Assembly: GCA_016235165.1 (NCBI GenBank) | Contig: JACRLX010000008.1 | Span: 1-64,000, forward strand | Source of the DNA: Rhodocyclales bacterium | Lineage (GTDB): Bacteria > Pseudomonadota > Gammaproteobacteria > Burkholderiales > Rhodocyclaceae | Reading direction: 5' to 3' | Length of the DNA: 64,000 nucleotides | Part shown: positions 36,177 through 45,217 of the stretch, in pieces | Layout: each line of letters starts with the position of its first letter | How positions within the stretch are numbered: position 1 is the stretch's first letter | Made by a program: the position numbers and the translations under genes | Notes under the pieces: generated by a model | Databases searched by the model: none | Told to the model about the DNA's origin: nothing | The model's input: the letters and a program-made list of their open reading frames with translations, nothing else

Positions 36177-36271
36177 GTGCGTATTGTCCCAGGAGTCGGC
36201 GCTGGTGACACGCCGGCGGTCGGCACGGCGGCGGCCAGGAGCAAGGCGAGCAGCGGGGCGGGTCGCCTCAT
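36143..36271 (-). CDS. Possible 42-residue exported peptide
   Basis: Starts ATGA-overlapping the glycosyltransferase stop and opens with a signal-like MRRPAPLLALLLAAAVPTAG, then a Pro/Thr/Cys tail. It overlaps the next gene by 34 bases and contains copy 9 of the dispersed repeat. It may be a real coupled peptide or the remains of a longer exported protein. Confidence 0.3.
   Translation of the reverse strand: MRRPAPLLALLLAAAVPTAGVSPAPTPGTIRTCPTHPSCNPP
36194..36212 (+). repeat. Dispersed 26-bp repeat, copy 9
   Basis: AGTCGGCGCTGG, TGAC, ACG; the last five consensus bases are lost. Between the zinc-ribbon and glycosyltransferase genes. Confidence 0.7.
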
Positions 36272-36897
36272 GCCAGTGCCGCGCCCGCCTCGGGCCAGGC
36301 CGCCAGCAGGCGATCGAGGTCTTGCGGCCGGTCGACGTCCCACAGCGTCTCCGGTTCCGCCCAGCGCCATCCCAACCCGGCCAGCCGCAGGCGGGTGCGG
36401 GCCATGACATCCGGCTCGCCCCAGCGGATCGCGGCGAACGGCTCGGGCGAGGGGCGGCGCATGGCGATCAGCACATAGCCGCCGTCCTCGGCGGGGATCA
36501 CCACGGCATCGTGCCGCGCCAGTTCCAGCGCCACATGGCGCAAGTGGTCCGGCGTCAGCGCCGGGCAATCGGTGCCGATGACGATCGCACCGCCCGCCGT
36601 GGCGGCGGTTTCGGCGGCGCGGAGCATGCGCTCGCCGAGATCGCCACTGGCTTGGGCATGCAAGGCCACGGCACCGCCGTTGGCGCAGGCGATGAAGGCC
36701 TCGTGATCGAGCTCGCCGGCGCAAAAAAGCTGCACCGGACCGAGGTTGGCGGCGCGCGCCGTGGCCACGCTACGGCGCAGCATCCAGGCCTGAAGGGCGG
36801 CCGCGCCGCCGGCGCCCAGCGCCGGAATCAGCCGGGTCTTGGCTATGCCGGGAACCGGCGCGCGGGCGAGGACGGCGATGCCCGGCGCTGCGTTCAT
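36268..36897 (-). CDS. TIGR04282/DUF2064-type glycosyltransferase
   Basis: A 209-residue GT-A-fold protein. The nucleotide-binding start GIAVLARAPVPGIAKTRL, the middle GERMLRAAETA, GAIVIGTDCPALT and AEDGGYVLIA (Asp-x-Asp equivalent) are hallmarks of the family that includes putative arsenosugar and rSAM-associated glycosyltransferases. The sugar acceptor is unknown. It overlaps the DEP-domain gene by 4 bases. Confidence 0.88.
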   Translation of the reverse strand: MNAAPGIAVLARAPVPGIAKTRLIPALGAGGAAALQAWMLRRSVATARAANLGPVQLFCAGELDHEAFIACANGGAVALHAQASGDLGERMLRAAETAATAGGAIVIGTDCPALTPDHLRHVALELARHDAVVIPAEDGGYVLIAMRRPSPEPFAAIRWGEPDVMARTRLRLAGLGWRWAEPETLWDVDRPQDLDRLLAAWPEAGAALA

Positions 36898-37955
36898 GCC
36901 GTGGCCGCCCGCATCTGGGGCGATGCGGAAAAGCTGGCCGAGCGCAGCTCGTAGAACAGGTTGTCGTCGGCAAACGGGTGCTCGTCGGCGACGTGGCGCA
37001 ACTGGCCGAGATCCATCAGGCTCTGGCCAAGCAGGGTGGCTTCGGCGCGACCCAGCCCGAAGGCGGCGCAGAGGGCGTCTATCGCCTCGCTGCCGACCAT
37101 GCAGCGCGGGAAGCCGATGCCGCGCCAGGCACGGTCGGCGATCAGGCCGGTGCTGGTGCGCAGCGCGAGTTCCGCGTCATCGAGCGCCACGGCATCGAAG
37201 CGCCCCGGCACCGCCAGGCGATAGAAGAATTCGCCGTCCCGGAAGGCCTGCTGCTTGACCACGTGGTGCAGCAGGCCACTGCGTTCCAGGGCCAGGCCGA
37301 GGCTGACGGCTTCGACCCGCGTGCATCCATGCCGGCGCGTCAACCAGTCGACGGCGTCGCTGCCGATCATGCATTCCGGGTATTTGCGCAAGTGGTAGCG
37401 CCGCTCGCCGACGTTGCCGCCGGCAATCAGCGAGGCGGCCAGGGCGTCGATGGAATCGCCGGTAAGGTGCCTGGCCAGGGACTCGGCCGCTTCCTCGCGA
37501 TCGCCCAGCAGCACCCGCAGGTGGGTGTCGAGGCGGCGCGGATCCGGCGCGGCGAGGCCGATCTCGGAAAACAGCCTGGCGAGGAAGGCCGCGACGCCGG
37601 TCTCCGGCCGCGGCAGCAGCGGCAGCCCGGTGCGGCGCCGGCACCAGTCGATCTCGTTGCGCCAGATCGTGCGTGCCGTCGGCGCGATGGCGAATAGCCG
37701 TGGGCGCCATGGCAGCGCCGCCAGTCGGCGCAGGGCATCGGAGACGCCTTCGCCATCCAGGTTTTCCCGCGCCAGGTCGAACAGCATCACGCTCCCGATC
37801 TCGGGCACGATGCCCGCCGCCGCATTGGCCAGCAGCTGTTCCGGCTTGATGTCGAGTGGAGTCAGCCCCTGTGAGGTAATGGCCGCCCGCAGCAGGCTGC
37901 GCAATGCGCCGTCGCGTGTGCATAGCCAGATACTGCCGGTGCTTTTGCCATTCAT
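36894..37955 (-). CDS. Protein with two DEP domains
   Basis: 353 residues. The N-terminal third looks like a receiver-type fold without phosphorylation residues (SVMLFDLARENLDGEG). Two DEP-like repeats follow, one around RKYPECMIGSDAVDWLTRRHGCTRVEAVSLGLALER and one around GFPRCMVGSEAIDALCAAFGLGRAEATLLGQSLM, each ending with an FFY/LFYEL strand. DEP domains bind membranes or partners; in bacteria they are rare and their role is unclear. The start MNGKSTGS is preferred to upstream codons. Confidence 0.8.
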   Translation of the reverse strand: MNGKSTGSIWLCTRDGALRSLLRAAITSQGLTPLDIKPEQLLANAAAGIVPEIGSVMLFDLARENLDGEGVSDALRRLAALPWRPRLFAIAPTARTIWRNEIDWCRRRTGLPLLPRPETGVAAFLARLFSEIGLAAPDPRRLDTHLRVLLGDREEAAESLARHLTGDSIDALAASLIAGGNVGERRYHLRKYPECMIGSDAVDWLTRRHGCTRVEAVSLGLALERSGLLHHVVKQQAFRDGEFFYRLAVPGRFDAVALDDAELALRTSTGLIADRAWRGIGFPRCMVGSEAIDALCAAFGLGRAEATLLGQSLMDLGQLRHVADEHPFADDNLFYELRSASFSASPQMRAATA

Positions 37956-38017
37956 GATCGCGGGCTCCGCAATGTGTCGCTGTGCCTGAGTCGTGTCACG
38001 CCGGCGAAGCCTTACAG

Positions 38018-38764
38018 TCAGGCGCAATCTTCATTCTTGCCGACAAAGTGGAAATCGGCGAAGCCGGCGTGTGCCGTCTCGCCGGTGTTGTCGGTATCGC
38101 TGGCGATGGCCAAGCCGGTCAGGGCCAGTGGCGCGTGGCCGAAGGCGGCCTGGAAGTCGGCGCCCAGGTCACGGCGTTCGGCCACCCAATGTTCGGCCTC
38201 GGCGGCGCCCATGCGCAGCACCAGCATGCGCGCGCGGTCGGTGTAGGCGTTGGCCTGCCAGGTACCGACCGGATGGCGGTTGTCCCAGACATAGTTCAGC
38301 GCGGCATCGGGCAGTGCCTCGCCGTGCAGCAGGCGCCCGGCCGCCAAGGCCAGGCGGTCTGTTGTTCCGAGGCTCTCCGGCGGTACGCGAAAACTCAGGT
38401 AGACGCGGGCGGGGAAGTCGTCGCCGGCCCTGCGTGCCATGTCGGCGGTCTTCAGCGGGGCATCGACGCGCCAGCGCCAGCACAGCACAGGTGTGGCCGC
38501 GAGGTTGATGTCGAGTTCGCGGGCCAGCAAGGCCATGCTCTTCGTCGCCCAGGCCTCGACGGCGGCCACGCCGTCCCACATGCGCACGCGGTAGCGCGTC
38601 GGCGGCGTGTTGGGGTTCGGCCGTTCGATGCGCCAGCCCGGCGGCTGCTCGCCCTGTGCCGGATCGAAGCGTCCGACCCAGAGCGGGGCCGCGACGGCGA
38701 TCGCCCAGGGCAGGAAAAGTACGAGACCTGCGCCTGCACGGAATCCCGCCTGCTTGCTGCGCAT
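38018..38764 (-). CDS. DUF3047 exported protein
   Basis: 248 residues with a hydrophobic N-terminus (GLVLFLPWAIAVAAPLWVGRF). The DUF3047 pattern is visible: ATPVLCWRWRVDAPL, DDFPARVYLSFR, ALNYVWDN and GFADFHFVG near the end. The function is unknown; it is an extracytoplasmic beta-rich protein. It starts 5 bases after the DUF547 gene and is the last gene of that operon. Confidence 0.85.
   Translation of the reverse strand: MRSKQAGFRAGAGLVLFLPWAIAVAAPLWVGRFDPAQGEQPPGWRIERPNPNTPPTRYRVRMWDGVAAVEAWATKSMALLARELDINLAATPVLCWRWRVDAPLKTADMARRAGDDFPARVYLSFRVPPESLGTTDRLALAAGRLLHGEALPDAALNYVWDNRHPVGTWQANAYTDRARMLVLRMGAAEAEHWVAERRDLGADFQAAFGHAPLALTGLAIASDTDNTGETAHAGFADFHFVGKNEDCA
38153..38176 (+). repeat. 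Dispersed 26-bp repeat, copy 10
   Basis: GAAGTCGGCGCCCA, GGTC, ACGGCG. Inside the DUF3047 gene, where it encodes RRDLGADF on the opposite strand. Confidence 0.55.
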
Positions 38765-38769
38765 CGGCC

Positions 38770-39609
38770 TCAGCCTCCCCGCCGCCGGCTGTCGTTGAGC
38801 TTCCAGTCGTAATCGAGGAAGTCGAGCCGGTAGTCGCCGTTGCGCAGCTTCGCCTGCGCCTCGGGCGTGGCGGCGAGCTGCGCGGCGTGGTGGGCGAAAG
38901 TGGTCTTCAGCGAGGCATAGCCCTTGTTGGCCATGTGGCCCTTCTCGAAATCCTTGCCGTACCAGTCGAAGATCTTCGATACCAGCAGGCGGCCGGATGC
39001 GGCGTCGTAGCGGTTGCGCGTGGCATCAGCGAGGAATCGCTTCATGCCGTCGTCGAGCTGGGCGTCGAGCTTCTCGGCGGTGAAGGCGTCGGGGCGCAGC
39101 ATCGGGCAGCCGATCGAGGCGCAGACCACGCCGACGTGGATGCGCGGGTCGTCGAAGGCGCCCGGCGCGCGGATCATGCCGTGCTCGATGTCATCCAGAT
39201 GCCGCTCCTGGCCGAGCAGGCTGAAGAACTTCTTCTTCCATGGCGAGGAGAACACGGAGCCGAGGTCCCTGATCGATTCCAGGTCGGGGTACTTGCTCAG
39301 GATCAGTTCGACGGTGAAGGCGTTGTAGGCATTGATCAGGAAGGCCAGGCGCTGGGCCTTGCTCCATTTTCCGTAATCGGCTTCGGTGACTGCCGTCAGC
39401 GTGCCGAGATAGGTTTTCAGTGCCGCATGCTCGGCCTTGATTGCGGTGTAATCCACGGCGCTGGCGTTGCCGCTGCTGGAGGTCTTGACGTGTTTCGCCA
39501 GCAGCGCGTGCCAGGCCGCGTGCGTGTGGTCGAAGCCCTGCGCGCGCGCCAGCGTGGCGCAGGCGAGCAACATTAGGCCGAGCAGCAGCCTGCGCAGGAT
39601 CATGCTCAT
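38770..39609 (-). CDS. DUF547 exported protein
   Basis: 279 residues with a signal peptide (LRRLLLGLMLLACATLARA). DUF547 motifs: AFLINAYNAFTVELILSKYP, FSLLGQERHLDDIEHGMIR, DPRIHVGVVCASIGCPMLR with the conserved Cys/Gly stretch, and KIFDWYGKDF. Members are often found beside flavoprotein-VTT fusions, as here; the biochemical role is unknown. It overlaps the upstream gene by 4 bases. Confidence 0.88.
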   Translation of the reverse strand: MSMILRRLLLGLMLLACATLARAQGFDHTHAAWHALLAKHVKTSSSGNASAVDYTAIKAEHAALKTYLGTLTAVTEADYGKWSKAQRLAFLINAYNAFTVELILSKYPDLESIRDLGSVFSSPWKKKFFSLLGQERHLDDIEHGMIRAPGAFDDPRIHVGVVCASIGCPMLRPDAFTAEKLDAQLDDGMKRFLADATRNRYDAASGRLLVSKIFDWYGKDFEKGHMANKGYASLKTTFAHHAAQLAATPEAQAKLRNGDYRLDFLDYDWKLNDSRRRGG

Positions 39610-41768
39610 TCCCCCCGCCGCCAGGCATGGAAGCGCGCCACCCAGCGCAGCAGGCCCTCGGGTGCGTGGGCCTTCTTCCACACGCCGGCGACGTACTTGT
39701 TGGCCTCGGCCAGCGTCGGGTAGATGTGGATGGTGCCGAGGATCTTGTTGAGGCCGATGCCGTGCTTCATCGCCAGCACGTATTCGGCGATCAGGTCGCC
39801 GGCATGCTCGCCGACGATGGTGACACCGAGTATGCGGTCCTTGCCCGGCACGGTCAGCACCTTGATGAAGCCGTGGGCCTCGCTGTCGGCGATGGCACGG
39901 TCGAGGTCGTCGATGTCGTAGCGTGCCACCTCGTAGGCGATGCCCTTTTCCTTCGCCTCGGTTTCGTTGAGCCCGACGCGCGCCACCTCGGGCTCGACGA
40001 AGGTTGCCCAGGGGATCACCGAGTAGTCGGCGCGGAACTTCTTGAACGGATCGAACAGCGCATTGACGGCGGCATACCAGGCCTGGTGCGCGGCGGTGTG
40101 GGTGAACTGCCAGGGGCCGGCGACGTCGCCGCAAGCGTAAATGTTGGGGTAGCTGGTCTGCAGGAACTCGTTGGTGTCCACCGTGCGACCGGTCGCCACG
40201 CCGATCTCCTCCAGACCGTAGCCCTTGAGGTTGGCGACGCGGCCCACCGCGACCAGCACGGCATCGAAGGGAATGCGCACTTCCCTGCCGCTGTTGCCAT
40301 CATGGTGCTCGGCGATCAGCGCCTTCTCGCCGCCCTCGACCACGAAGCGCATCGCCTTGTGATTGAGCAGCACGTCGATGCCTTCGGTGCGGAAGCGCGC
40401 CGCGACGAGCTCGGAGACCTCCGGGTCCTCGCGGATCATCAGGCGCGGCAGCATTTCCACCTGCGTCACCCGGGCGCCGAAGCGGGCGAAGGCTTGCGTC
40501 AGTTCGCAGCCGATCGGCCCGCCGCCCAGCACCACCAGGCGTTTGGGCAGTTCGCGCAGCTCCCAGACATTGTCCGAGGTCAGGTAGCCGACTTCCTCGA
40601 TGCCGGGTATCGGCGGCACGAAGGGCCGCGCGCCGGCGGCGATGACAATGCTGCGCGCGCTGAGCTTGTCGCGCGCGCCGTTGTGGCGTGTGACCTCGAC
40701 CTCCCAGGGCGAAACCAGCTTCGCCGTGCCCTCGATCACCTCGACGCCCAGCCCGGTGTAGCGCTCGACGGAATCGTGCGGCTCGACGGTTTGCACCACC
40801 TTCTTCACCCTCTCCATCACGTCGCTGAATTGAAAGTCGGCGCTGGTGGTACGGCGCATGCCGAACTCTTCCGCCCGCGAAACATGCGAAAGGAACTTCG
40901 CCGAGCGGATCAGCGCCTTCGAGGGTACGCAGCCGGTGTTGAGGCAGTCGCCGCCCATGCGGTGCTTCTCGATCAGCGTTACCTTCGCCTTCACCGCCGC
41001 CGCGATGTAGGCGGTGACCAGGCCCGCGCTGCCGGCGCCGATGACGACGAGGTTGCGGTCGAATTTCGCCGGCTTGCTCCAGCGCGCATAGACCTGCTTC
41101 GCCTTGATACCGTCGACGAACTTTTTGGCGATCAGCGGGAAGATGCCGAGCAGGGCGAAGGAGCCGATCAGCGCCGGCGAGAGGATGCCGGAGAGGCTGT
41201 CGATGGCGGCGAGCTGGGTGCCGGCATTCACGTAGACGAGGGTGCCGGCCAGCATGCCGACCTGGCTGACCCAGTAGAAGGTCCAGGTGCGCATCGGCGT
41301 CAGGCCCATCACCAGGTTGATCATGAAGAAGGGGAAGGCCGGCACCAGGCGCAGGGTGAACAGGTAGAAGCCGCCGTCCTTCTCGACGCCGCGGTCGATG
41401 GCCTCCAGTCGGTGGCCGAAGCGCTGCTTGACCCAATCGCGCAGCACGAAGCGCGAAGCGAGGAAGGCCAGCGTCGCGCCGAGGCTGGAGGCGAAGCTCA
41501 CCAGCAGCGTGCCCCAGAGCAGGCCGAATACCGCGCCGCCGGCCAGGGTCATGATCGCCGCGCCGGGCAGCGAGAGCGCAGTGACGGCGACATACACGGC
41601 GAAGTAGATCGCGGCGGCCAGCCAGGGATTGGCCGCGCGGTAGGCCTCGATCGCCGCCTGCTGCGACTTCAGCGCGTCCAGGCTCAGCCAGCGGCCGAGG
41701 TCGAAGGCGAAGAAGGCGCCCACGGCGACGGCAATGACGACGAGGAAAAGCAGCTTGCGCATGGACAT
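39606..41768 (-). CDS. Fusion of a VTT (TVP38/TMEM64) membrane domain with a mercuric-reductase-like flavoprotein
   Basis: 720 residues. Residues 1-235 form a VTT/SNARE-associated membrane domain with GGAVFGLLWGTLLVSFASSLGATLAF and LRLVPAFPFFMINLVMGLTPM. Residues 240-720 are a pyridine nucleotide-disulfide oxidoreductase: LVVIGAGSAGLVTAYIAA, redox pair GGDCLNTGCVPSKALIR, NAD site VVLGGGPIGCELTQAF, FAD motif YACGDVAGPWQFTH and a dimerisation domain with IHIYPTLAEA. No N-terminal or C-terminal mercury-binding cysteines, so reduction of Hg2+ is unlikely. It probably reduces a membrane or periplasm-linked substrate. Confidence 0.92.
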   Translation of the reverse strand: MSMRKLLFLVVIAVAVGAFFAFDLGRWLSLDALKSQQAAIEAYRAANPWLAAAIYFAVYVAVTALSLPGAAIMTLAGGAVFGLLWGTLLVSFASSLGATLAFLASRFVLRDWVKQRFGHRLEAIDRGVEKDGGFYLFTLRLVPAFPFFMINLVMGLTPMRTWTFYWVSQVGMLAGTLVYVNAGTQLAAIDSLSGILSPALIGSFALLGIFPLIAKKFVDGIKAKQVYARWSKPAKFDRNLVVIGAGSAGLVTAYIAAAVKAKVTLIEKHRMGGDCLNTGCVPSKALIRSAKFLSHVSRAEEFGMRRTTSADFQFSDVMERVKKVVQTVEPHDSVERYTGLGVEVIEGTAKLVSPWEVEVTRHNGARDKLSARSIVIAAGARPFVPPIPGIEEVGYLTSDNVWELRELPKRLVVLGGGPIGCELTQAFARFGARVTQVEMLPRLMIREDPEVSELVAARFRTEGIDVLLNHKAMRFVVEGGEKALIAEHHDGNSGREVRIPFDAVLVAVGRVANLKGYGLEEIGVATGRTVDTNEFLQTSYPNIYACGDVAGPWQFTHTAAHQAWYAAVNALFDPFKKFRADYSVIPWATFVEPEVARVGLNETEAKEKGIAYEVARYDIDDLDRAIADSEAHGFIKVLTVPGKDRILGVTIVGEHAGDLIAEYVLAMKHGIGLNKILGTIHIYPTLAEANKYVAGVWKKAHAPEGLLRWVARFHAWRRGE
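40833..40856 (+). repeat. Dispersed 26-bp repeat, copy 11
   Basis: AAAGTCGGCGCTGG, TGGT, ACGGCG: perfect core. Inside the VTT-flavoprotein gene, where the opposite strand encodes RRTTSADFQF. Confidence 0.85.
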
Positions 41769-41834
41769 AAGGTCTCCTGAATGACTTGCCGCCGGACGCG
41801 GGCGTGCCGTTTGGTCGCCGGCGCCCCGATATCC

Positions 41835-43907
41835 TTACGCTACCACGGCTCGCGCTTCCGCATGCGCCGCGACCCAGGTGCGGAAATCCGCCTCCGGCAT
41901 TGGCCGCGCGACCGCGTAGCCCTGCACCAGGTCGCAGTCATTGGCGCGCAACCAGTCGATTTCGGCGGCGGTTTCGGCGCCTTCGGCGACGACGCTGAGG
42001 CCCAGCTCGCGGCACAGCAGCAGGGTCGAGCGCAGGATGGCGGCATTGCGCGGCGTGCTGTCCACGCCGGCGACAAAGGCACGATCCACTTTGAGCTCGT
42101 GCACCGGCAAGGTCTTGACGTAGGCCAGCGAGGCCTGGCCGGTGCCATAGTCGTCGATCGAGAGCTTGAGCCCCAGCGCCGCCAGTTCATGCAGGTGGTG
42201 CAGGGCCAGGTCGGGATCGTCCATCAGCGCGCTCTCGGTGATCTCCAGGCACAGGCGGCGCGGGTCCAGGCCCGACGTGGCCAGCAGGTGGCCAACCTCG
42301 GCCACCAGCTCGCGATTCAGCAGGTCGCGCGCCGACAGGTTCACCGCGACCACGATGTTCAGTCCGGCCGTTTGCCAGGCAGCGGCATCGGCCACCGCGC
42401 GGCGCAGTGCCCAGGGCGTGATCTCGCGGATGAAGCCGGTGCGCTCGGCAAACGGGATGAAGTGCGCTGGCGGCACCATGCCCCGCTGCGGGTGTCGCCA
42501 GCGGATCAGTGCCTCGGCACCGGCGACGCGCCGGCTTGCGAGATCCAGCTTGGGCTGGTAGTGGAGCACGAACTGGTCGGCGGCCAGGGCCTCGCGCATC
42601 TCGCCGATCAGCGAGAGCTGTTCGGGCGCGGGCTCGGCGCCGATGTCGGTGGCAAAGGCGTAGCCGCACTGGCAGCCCTTGGCGGCATCCAGCGCCAGGC
42701 TGGCGCGGCGCATCAGGCTTGCGGCGTCGCTCGCGTCGGCGGGAAACAGGGCCACGCCGACGCTGGCATCGACATCCAGGCGCTGGCCGTCGATCGCCAG
42801 CGGTTGCCGCAGGCGTTCCAACAGGTCGTCGAGCCGTGATTGCACCCCGGCGCGATCGGTGGCGGTGAACAACACGGCGAACTTGTCGCCCCAGAGTCGA
42901 GCCACCTCATTGCCGTCCGCGAGATGGTGCCGCAGCCGGGCGCCCAGCTCGGTCAGCAGGCGATCGCCGACGGCATGGCCGAGGGCGTGGTTGATCGGGG
43001 CGAAGCGCCGGATGTCGAGGATGGCCAGCGCGCAGGTGTCCTGCGGCGCCTGTTTGGCGACTTGCTCCATCAGGTGGGCACGATTGGGCAGGCCGGTGAG
43101 CAGGTCGACATAGGCAACGCGCGCCAGGCGCTCTTCGCGGCTGGCGATGCTGTCGCGCATGCTGTCGAGCGAGCGCAGCAGCTCGCCGAGCTCGTCCTTG
43201 CGGCAGCAGGGCACGGCGGCCCGGTAGTCGCCGCCGGCGATGGCGCCGGCCAGGCCCACCGCCTCGCGCAGCGGGACGACGATGCCGCGGCCGATGATCC
43301 AGGCCAGTACCGCGCCCAGCGCCAGCGCAGCGAGGGCGCCCAGCATTACCGCGTGCCGCGCTTCGGCGGCGACGGTGCGCATGTCGTCCAGGCCGGATTG
43401 CAGTCGCGCCTGGATGCCGGCTTCCAGGGCGTCGGTCTCGAACAGCAGGGTATTCAGCAGCTTGCCGGTGCGTGCCATGAAATGGGCGCGCGCCGGCGCC
43501 TGGCCCTCGATCTCCAGCGTTTCCACCGTGGTCTGGAACAACTCGCCGTAGCGCTGGCGGATGTCTGCCACGCGGGCCATCATGGCCTGTTCCCCGCTGT
43601 CCGCCGCGCCCTCGCCGAGCGCGCGCACGCCGCGGTCGGAGGCGGCCAGCTCGGCATCCATGGCCGCGTAAAGCGGTACACGATCCTCGCGGCGCGGGGT
43701 TTGCAGCAAGCTCAGCAGGCCGATCGCCGCCGCCTGCGCGTGGCGGTTGGCCTGCTGGGCCAGCAGTGCGCGCTGCGCCTGGCGGTCGACCATTTCGCGC
43801 GATTTCGTCGTCAGGTCGTCGAGCCGGCCCAGGGCCAGCGCCGCCAGCGCCAGGCTCAGGCCCAGCAGCAGGGCGAAGGCCAGCGCCAGGCGGGCGCGGA
43901 TCGACAT
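41835..43907 (-). CDS. Membrane HAMP-GGDEF-EAL protein, likely cyclic-di-GMP phosphodiesterase
   Basis: 690 residues: membrane segment 8-28, periplasmic helical sensor region to about 190, second membrane segment, HAMP, GGDEF domain and EAL domain. The GGDEF signature is degraded to LWGDKF in VARLWGDKFAVLF, so cyclase activity is unlikely. The EAL domain keeps GAEALIRW, VNLSARDL, CLEITESALMDD, IDDYGTGQASLAY and KVDRAFV, so it should hydrolyse c-di-GMP. It is transcribed alone. Confidence 0.9.
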   Translation of the reverse strand: MSIRARLALAFALLLGLSLALAALALGRLDDLTTKSREMVDRQAQRALLAQQANRHAQAAAIGLLSLLQTPRREDRVPLYAAMDAELAASDRGVRALGEGAADSGEQAMMARVADIRQRYGELFQTTVETLEIEGQAPARAHFMARTGKLLNTLLFETDALEAGIQARLQSGLDDMRTVAAEARHAVMLGALAALALGAVLAWIIGRGIVVPLREAVGLAGAIAGGDYRAAVPCCRKDELGELLRSLDSMRDSIASREERLARVAYVDLLTGLPNRAHLMEQVAKQAPQDTCALAILDIRRFAPINHALGHAVGDRLLTELGARLRHHLADGNEVARLWGDKFAVLFTATDRAGVQSRLDDLLERLRQPLAIDGQRLDVDASVGVALFPADASDAASLMRRASLALDAAKGCQCGYAFATDIGAEPAPEQLSLIGEMREALAADQFVLHYQPKLDLASRRVAGAEALIRWRHPQRGMVPPAHFIPFAERTGFIREITPWALRRAVADAAAWQTAGLNIVVAVNLSARDLLNRELVAEVGHLLATSGLDPRRLCLEITESALMDDPDLALHHLHELAALGLKLSIDDYGTGQASLAYVKTLPVHELKVDRAFVAGVDSTPRNAAILRSTLLLCRELGLSVVAEGAETAAEIDWLRANDCDLVQGYAVARPMPEADFRTWVAAHAEARAVVA

Positions 43908-43916
43908 GCCGGTGGC

Positions 43917-44438
43917 CTAGCCGAAGCGGCGCGCGATCAGGTGATCGAGCGAAACGCAGCCCGGGCCGCGCGCGGCAATGTAGATCAGCACCGTGGCCCA
44001 GGCGCCGTGGGTCGGCCAGGCATCGGGATAGACCAGGAACTGGATGGTGGCCGTCATCGCCAGCAGGGCCAGCGCCGAGAAGCGCGTCGCCAGGCCGATC
44101 AGCAGCAGCAGCGGAAAGACGTGCTCGGCCAGCGCCGCCAGCGGCGCCGCGAGCTCGGGCGGAATCAGCGGCAGCTTGTACTCGTCGCGGAACAGGGCGA
44201 CCGCGGAATCCGCAAGGCGCGGCATGCCAAGCTGAAACTCGCCGCCGACGATGTCGATCGCCAGCCCTTCGATCTTGGTCTGGCCCGACTTCCAGAAGAT
44301 GCCGGCGATGGCGAAACGGCCGAGCAGGGCCAGCGGCCAGTCGGGCAGGCGGCCGAGGCGATCGATGCCCCGGCGCAGCAGGCGCAGGGGTGAGGGGGTG
44401 TTTGCCGTGTCGGTGGCGGAGACCAGCGTGGTGTTCAT
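43917..44438 (-). CDS. DoxX-family membrane protein of the bufferin operon
   Basis: 173 residues with four hydrophobic segments and the DoxX motifs LLGRFAIAGIFWKSGQTKIEG and LFRDEYKLPLIPPELAAPLAALAEHVFPLLLLIGLATRF. DoxX proteins are frequent partners of DUF2282-DUF692-DUF2063 operons. It starts ATGA-overlapping bufC, with GAGGAG 7 to 13 bases upstream. Confidence 0.9.
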   Translation of the reverse strand: MNTTLVSATDTANTPSPLRLLRRGIDRLGRLPDWPLALLGRFAIAGIFWKSGQTKIEGLAIDIVGGEFQLGMPRLADSAVALFRDEYKLPLIPPELAAPLAALAEHVFPLLLLIGLATRFSALALLAMTATIQFLVYPDAWPTHGAWATVLIYIAARGPGCVSLDHLIARRFG

Positions 44439-45217
44439 GACATTCTCCTCGGGGTGGCAATGCCGGCGATCGCGCCGGCGCCCAGCAGCAGCGCCAGCGT
44501 TGCCGCCGGGTCGAATTCGGGGTCGCCGGCGAACGCCGCGCTCGCGGCCGCGCCGAAGCTTTGGCCCGCCAGCAGGCCGGCGAGGAAGTCGGCCGCGCCG
44601 GGGGCGAGACGATAGATCGCCACCTCGAGTTCGTGGCGGCAGACCAGCGCGGTTTGCGGTGTGTCGGTGGCGACCCCGGCGAGTTCCAGGGCCGCGTTTT
44701 CCGACTGGTGGGCCGCCCACAGCGAGACAATGGCATAAGGCGAGGCCAGCAGCCGCAGCGCCGGCACGAACTCGAAACGCGCCAGCGGCAGGGACTCCGC
44801 TGCGGCCAGCGCGGCGGCGAGCGCTTGCCGCGACACCGGCGCCGCGTCGGCGGCATGCCAGGCCAGTACGCGCAGCATTTCCAGGCGCGCCACGTCCGGC
44901 AGGTAAGGCAGGCCGGCGGCCGGCGAAAAGCTTTCGATGAATTCGGCAAATCCCTGCCCATAGAGCGCCAGCACCGGCGAGCGCGGCGGGGCGGCGCGCA
45001 CGAATTCGCGCGCCATGGCGCGGAAGAAGGTCTCGCCCACCAGTTCCTGCGTTACCGGGAAACTGTCGGCCAGGGCATCGACCAGGCCGACGACGACGTT
45101 GTTGCGATACACGGCAAAGCGCTGCGCCGGGTCCGAGCCGTTCCAGCTTGCAAGCCCCGGCGGGCAGGGCACGGCGGGGTCGAGCAGGGCCTCGGCGAAA
45201 ATCGCGTTGGCATTCAT
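44435..45217 (-). CDS. bufC: DUF2063 partner protein of bufferin maturation
   Basis: 260 residues of the HvfC/BufC (DUF2063) family, which partners the DUF692 oxidase and helps it bind the precursor. [30 protein letters not shown] and [23 protein letters not shown] are characteristic, and the C-terminal half resembles a winged-helix-like extension ([15 protein letters not shown]). It overlaps bufB by 4 bases. Confidence 0.9.
   Translation of the reverse strand: MNANAIFAEALLDPAVPCPPGLASWNGSDPAQRFAVYRNNVVVGLVDALADSFPVTQELVGETFFRAMAREFVRAAPPRSPVLALYGQGFAEFIESFSPAAGLPYLPDVARLEMLRVLAWHAADAAPVSRQALAAALAAAESLPLARFEFVPALRLLASPYAIVSLWAAHQSENAALELAGVATDTPQTALVCRHELEVAIYRLAPGAADFLAGLLAGQSFGAAASAAFAGDPEFDPAATLALLLGAGAIAGIATPRRMS

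Noticed and set aside
39606..41768. Second mercuric reductase
   Set aside because: Has the redox pair GGDCLNTGC but lacks both the HMA domain and the C-terminal Cys-Cys that bind mercury.
39627..41780. 717-codon open frame antisense to the VTT-flavoprotein gene
   Set aside because: Shadow frame, low-complexity composition.
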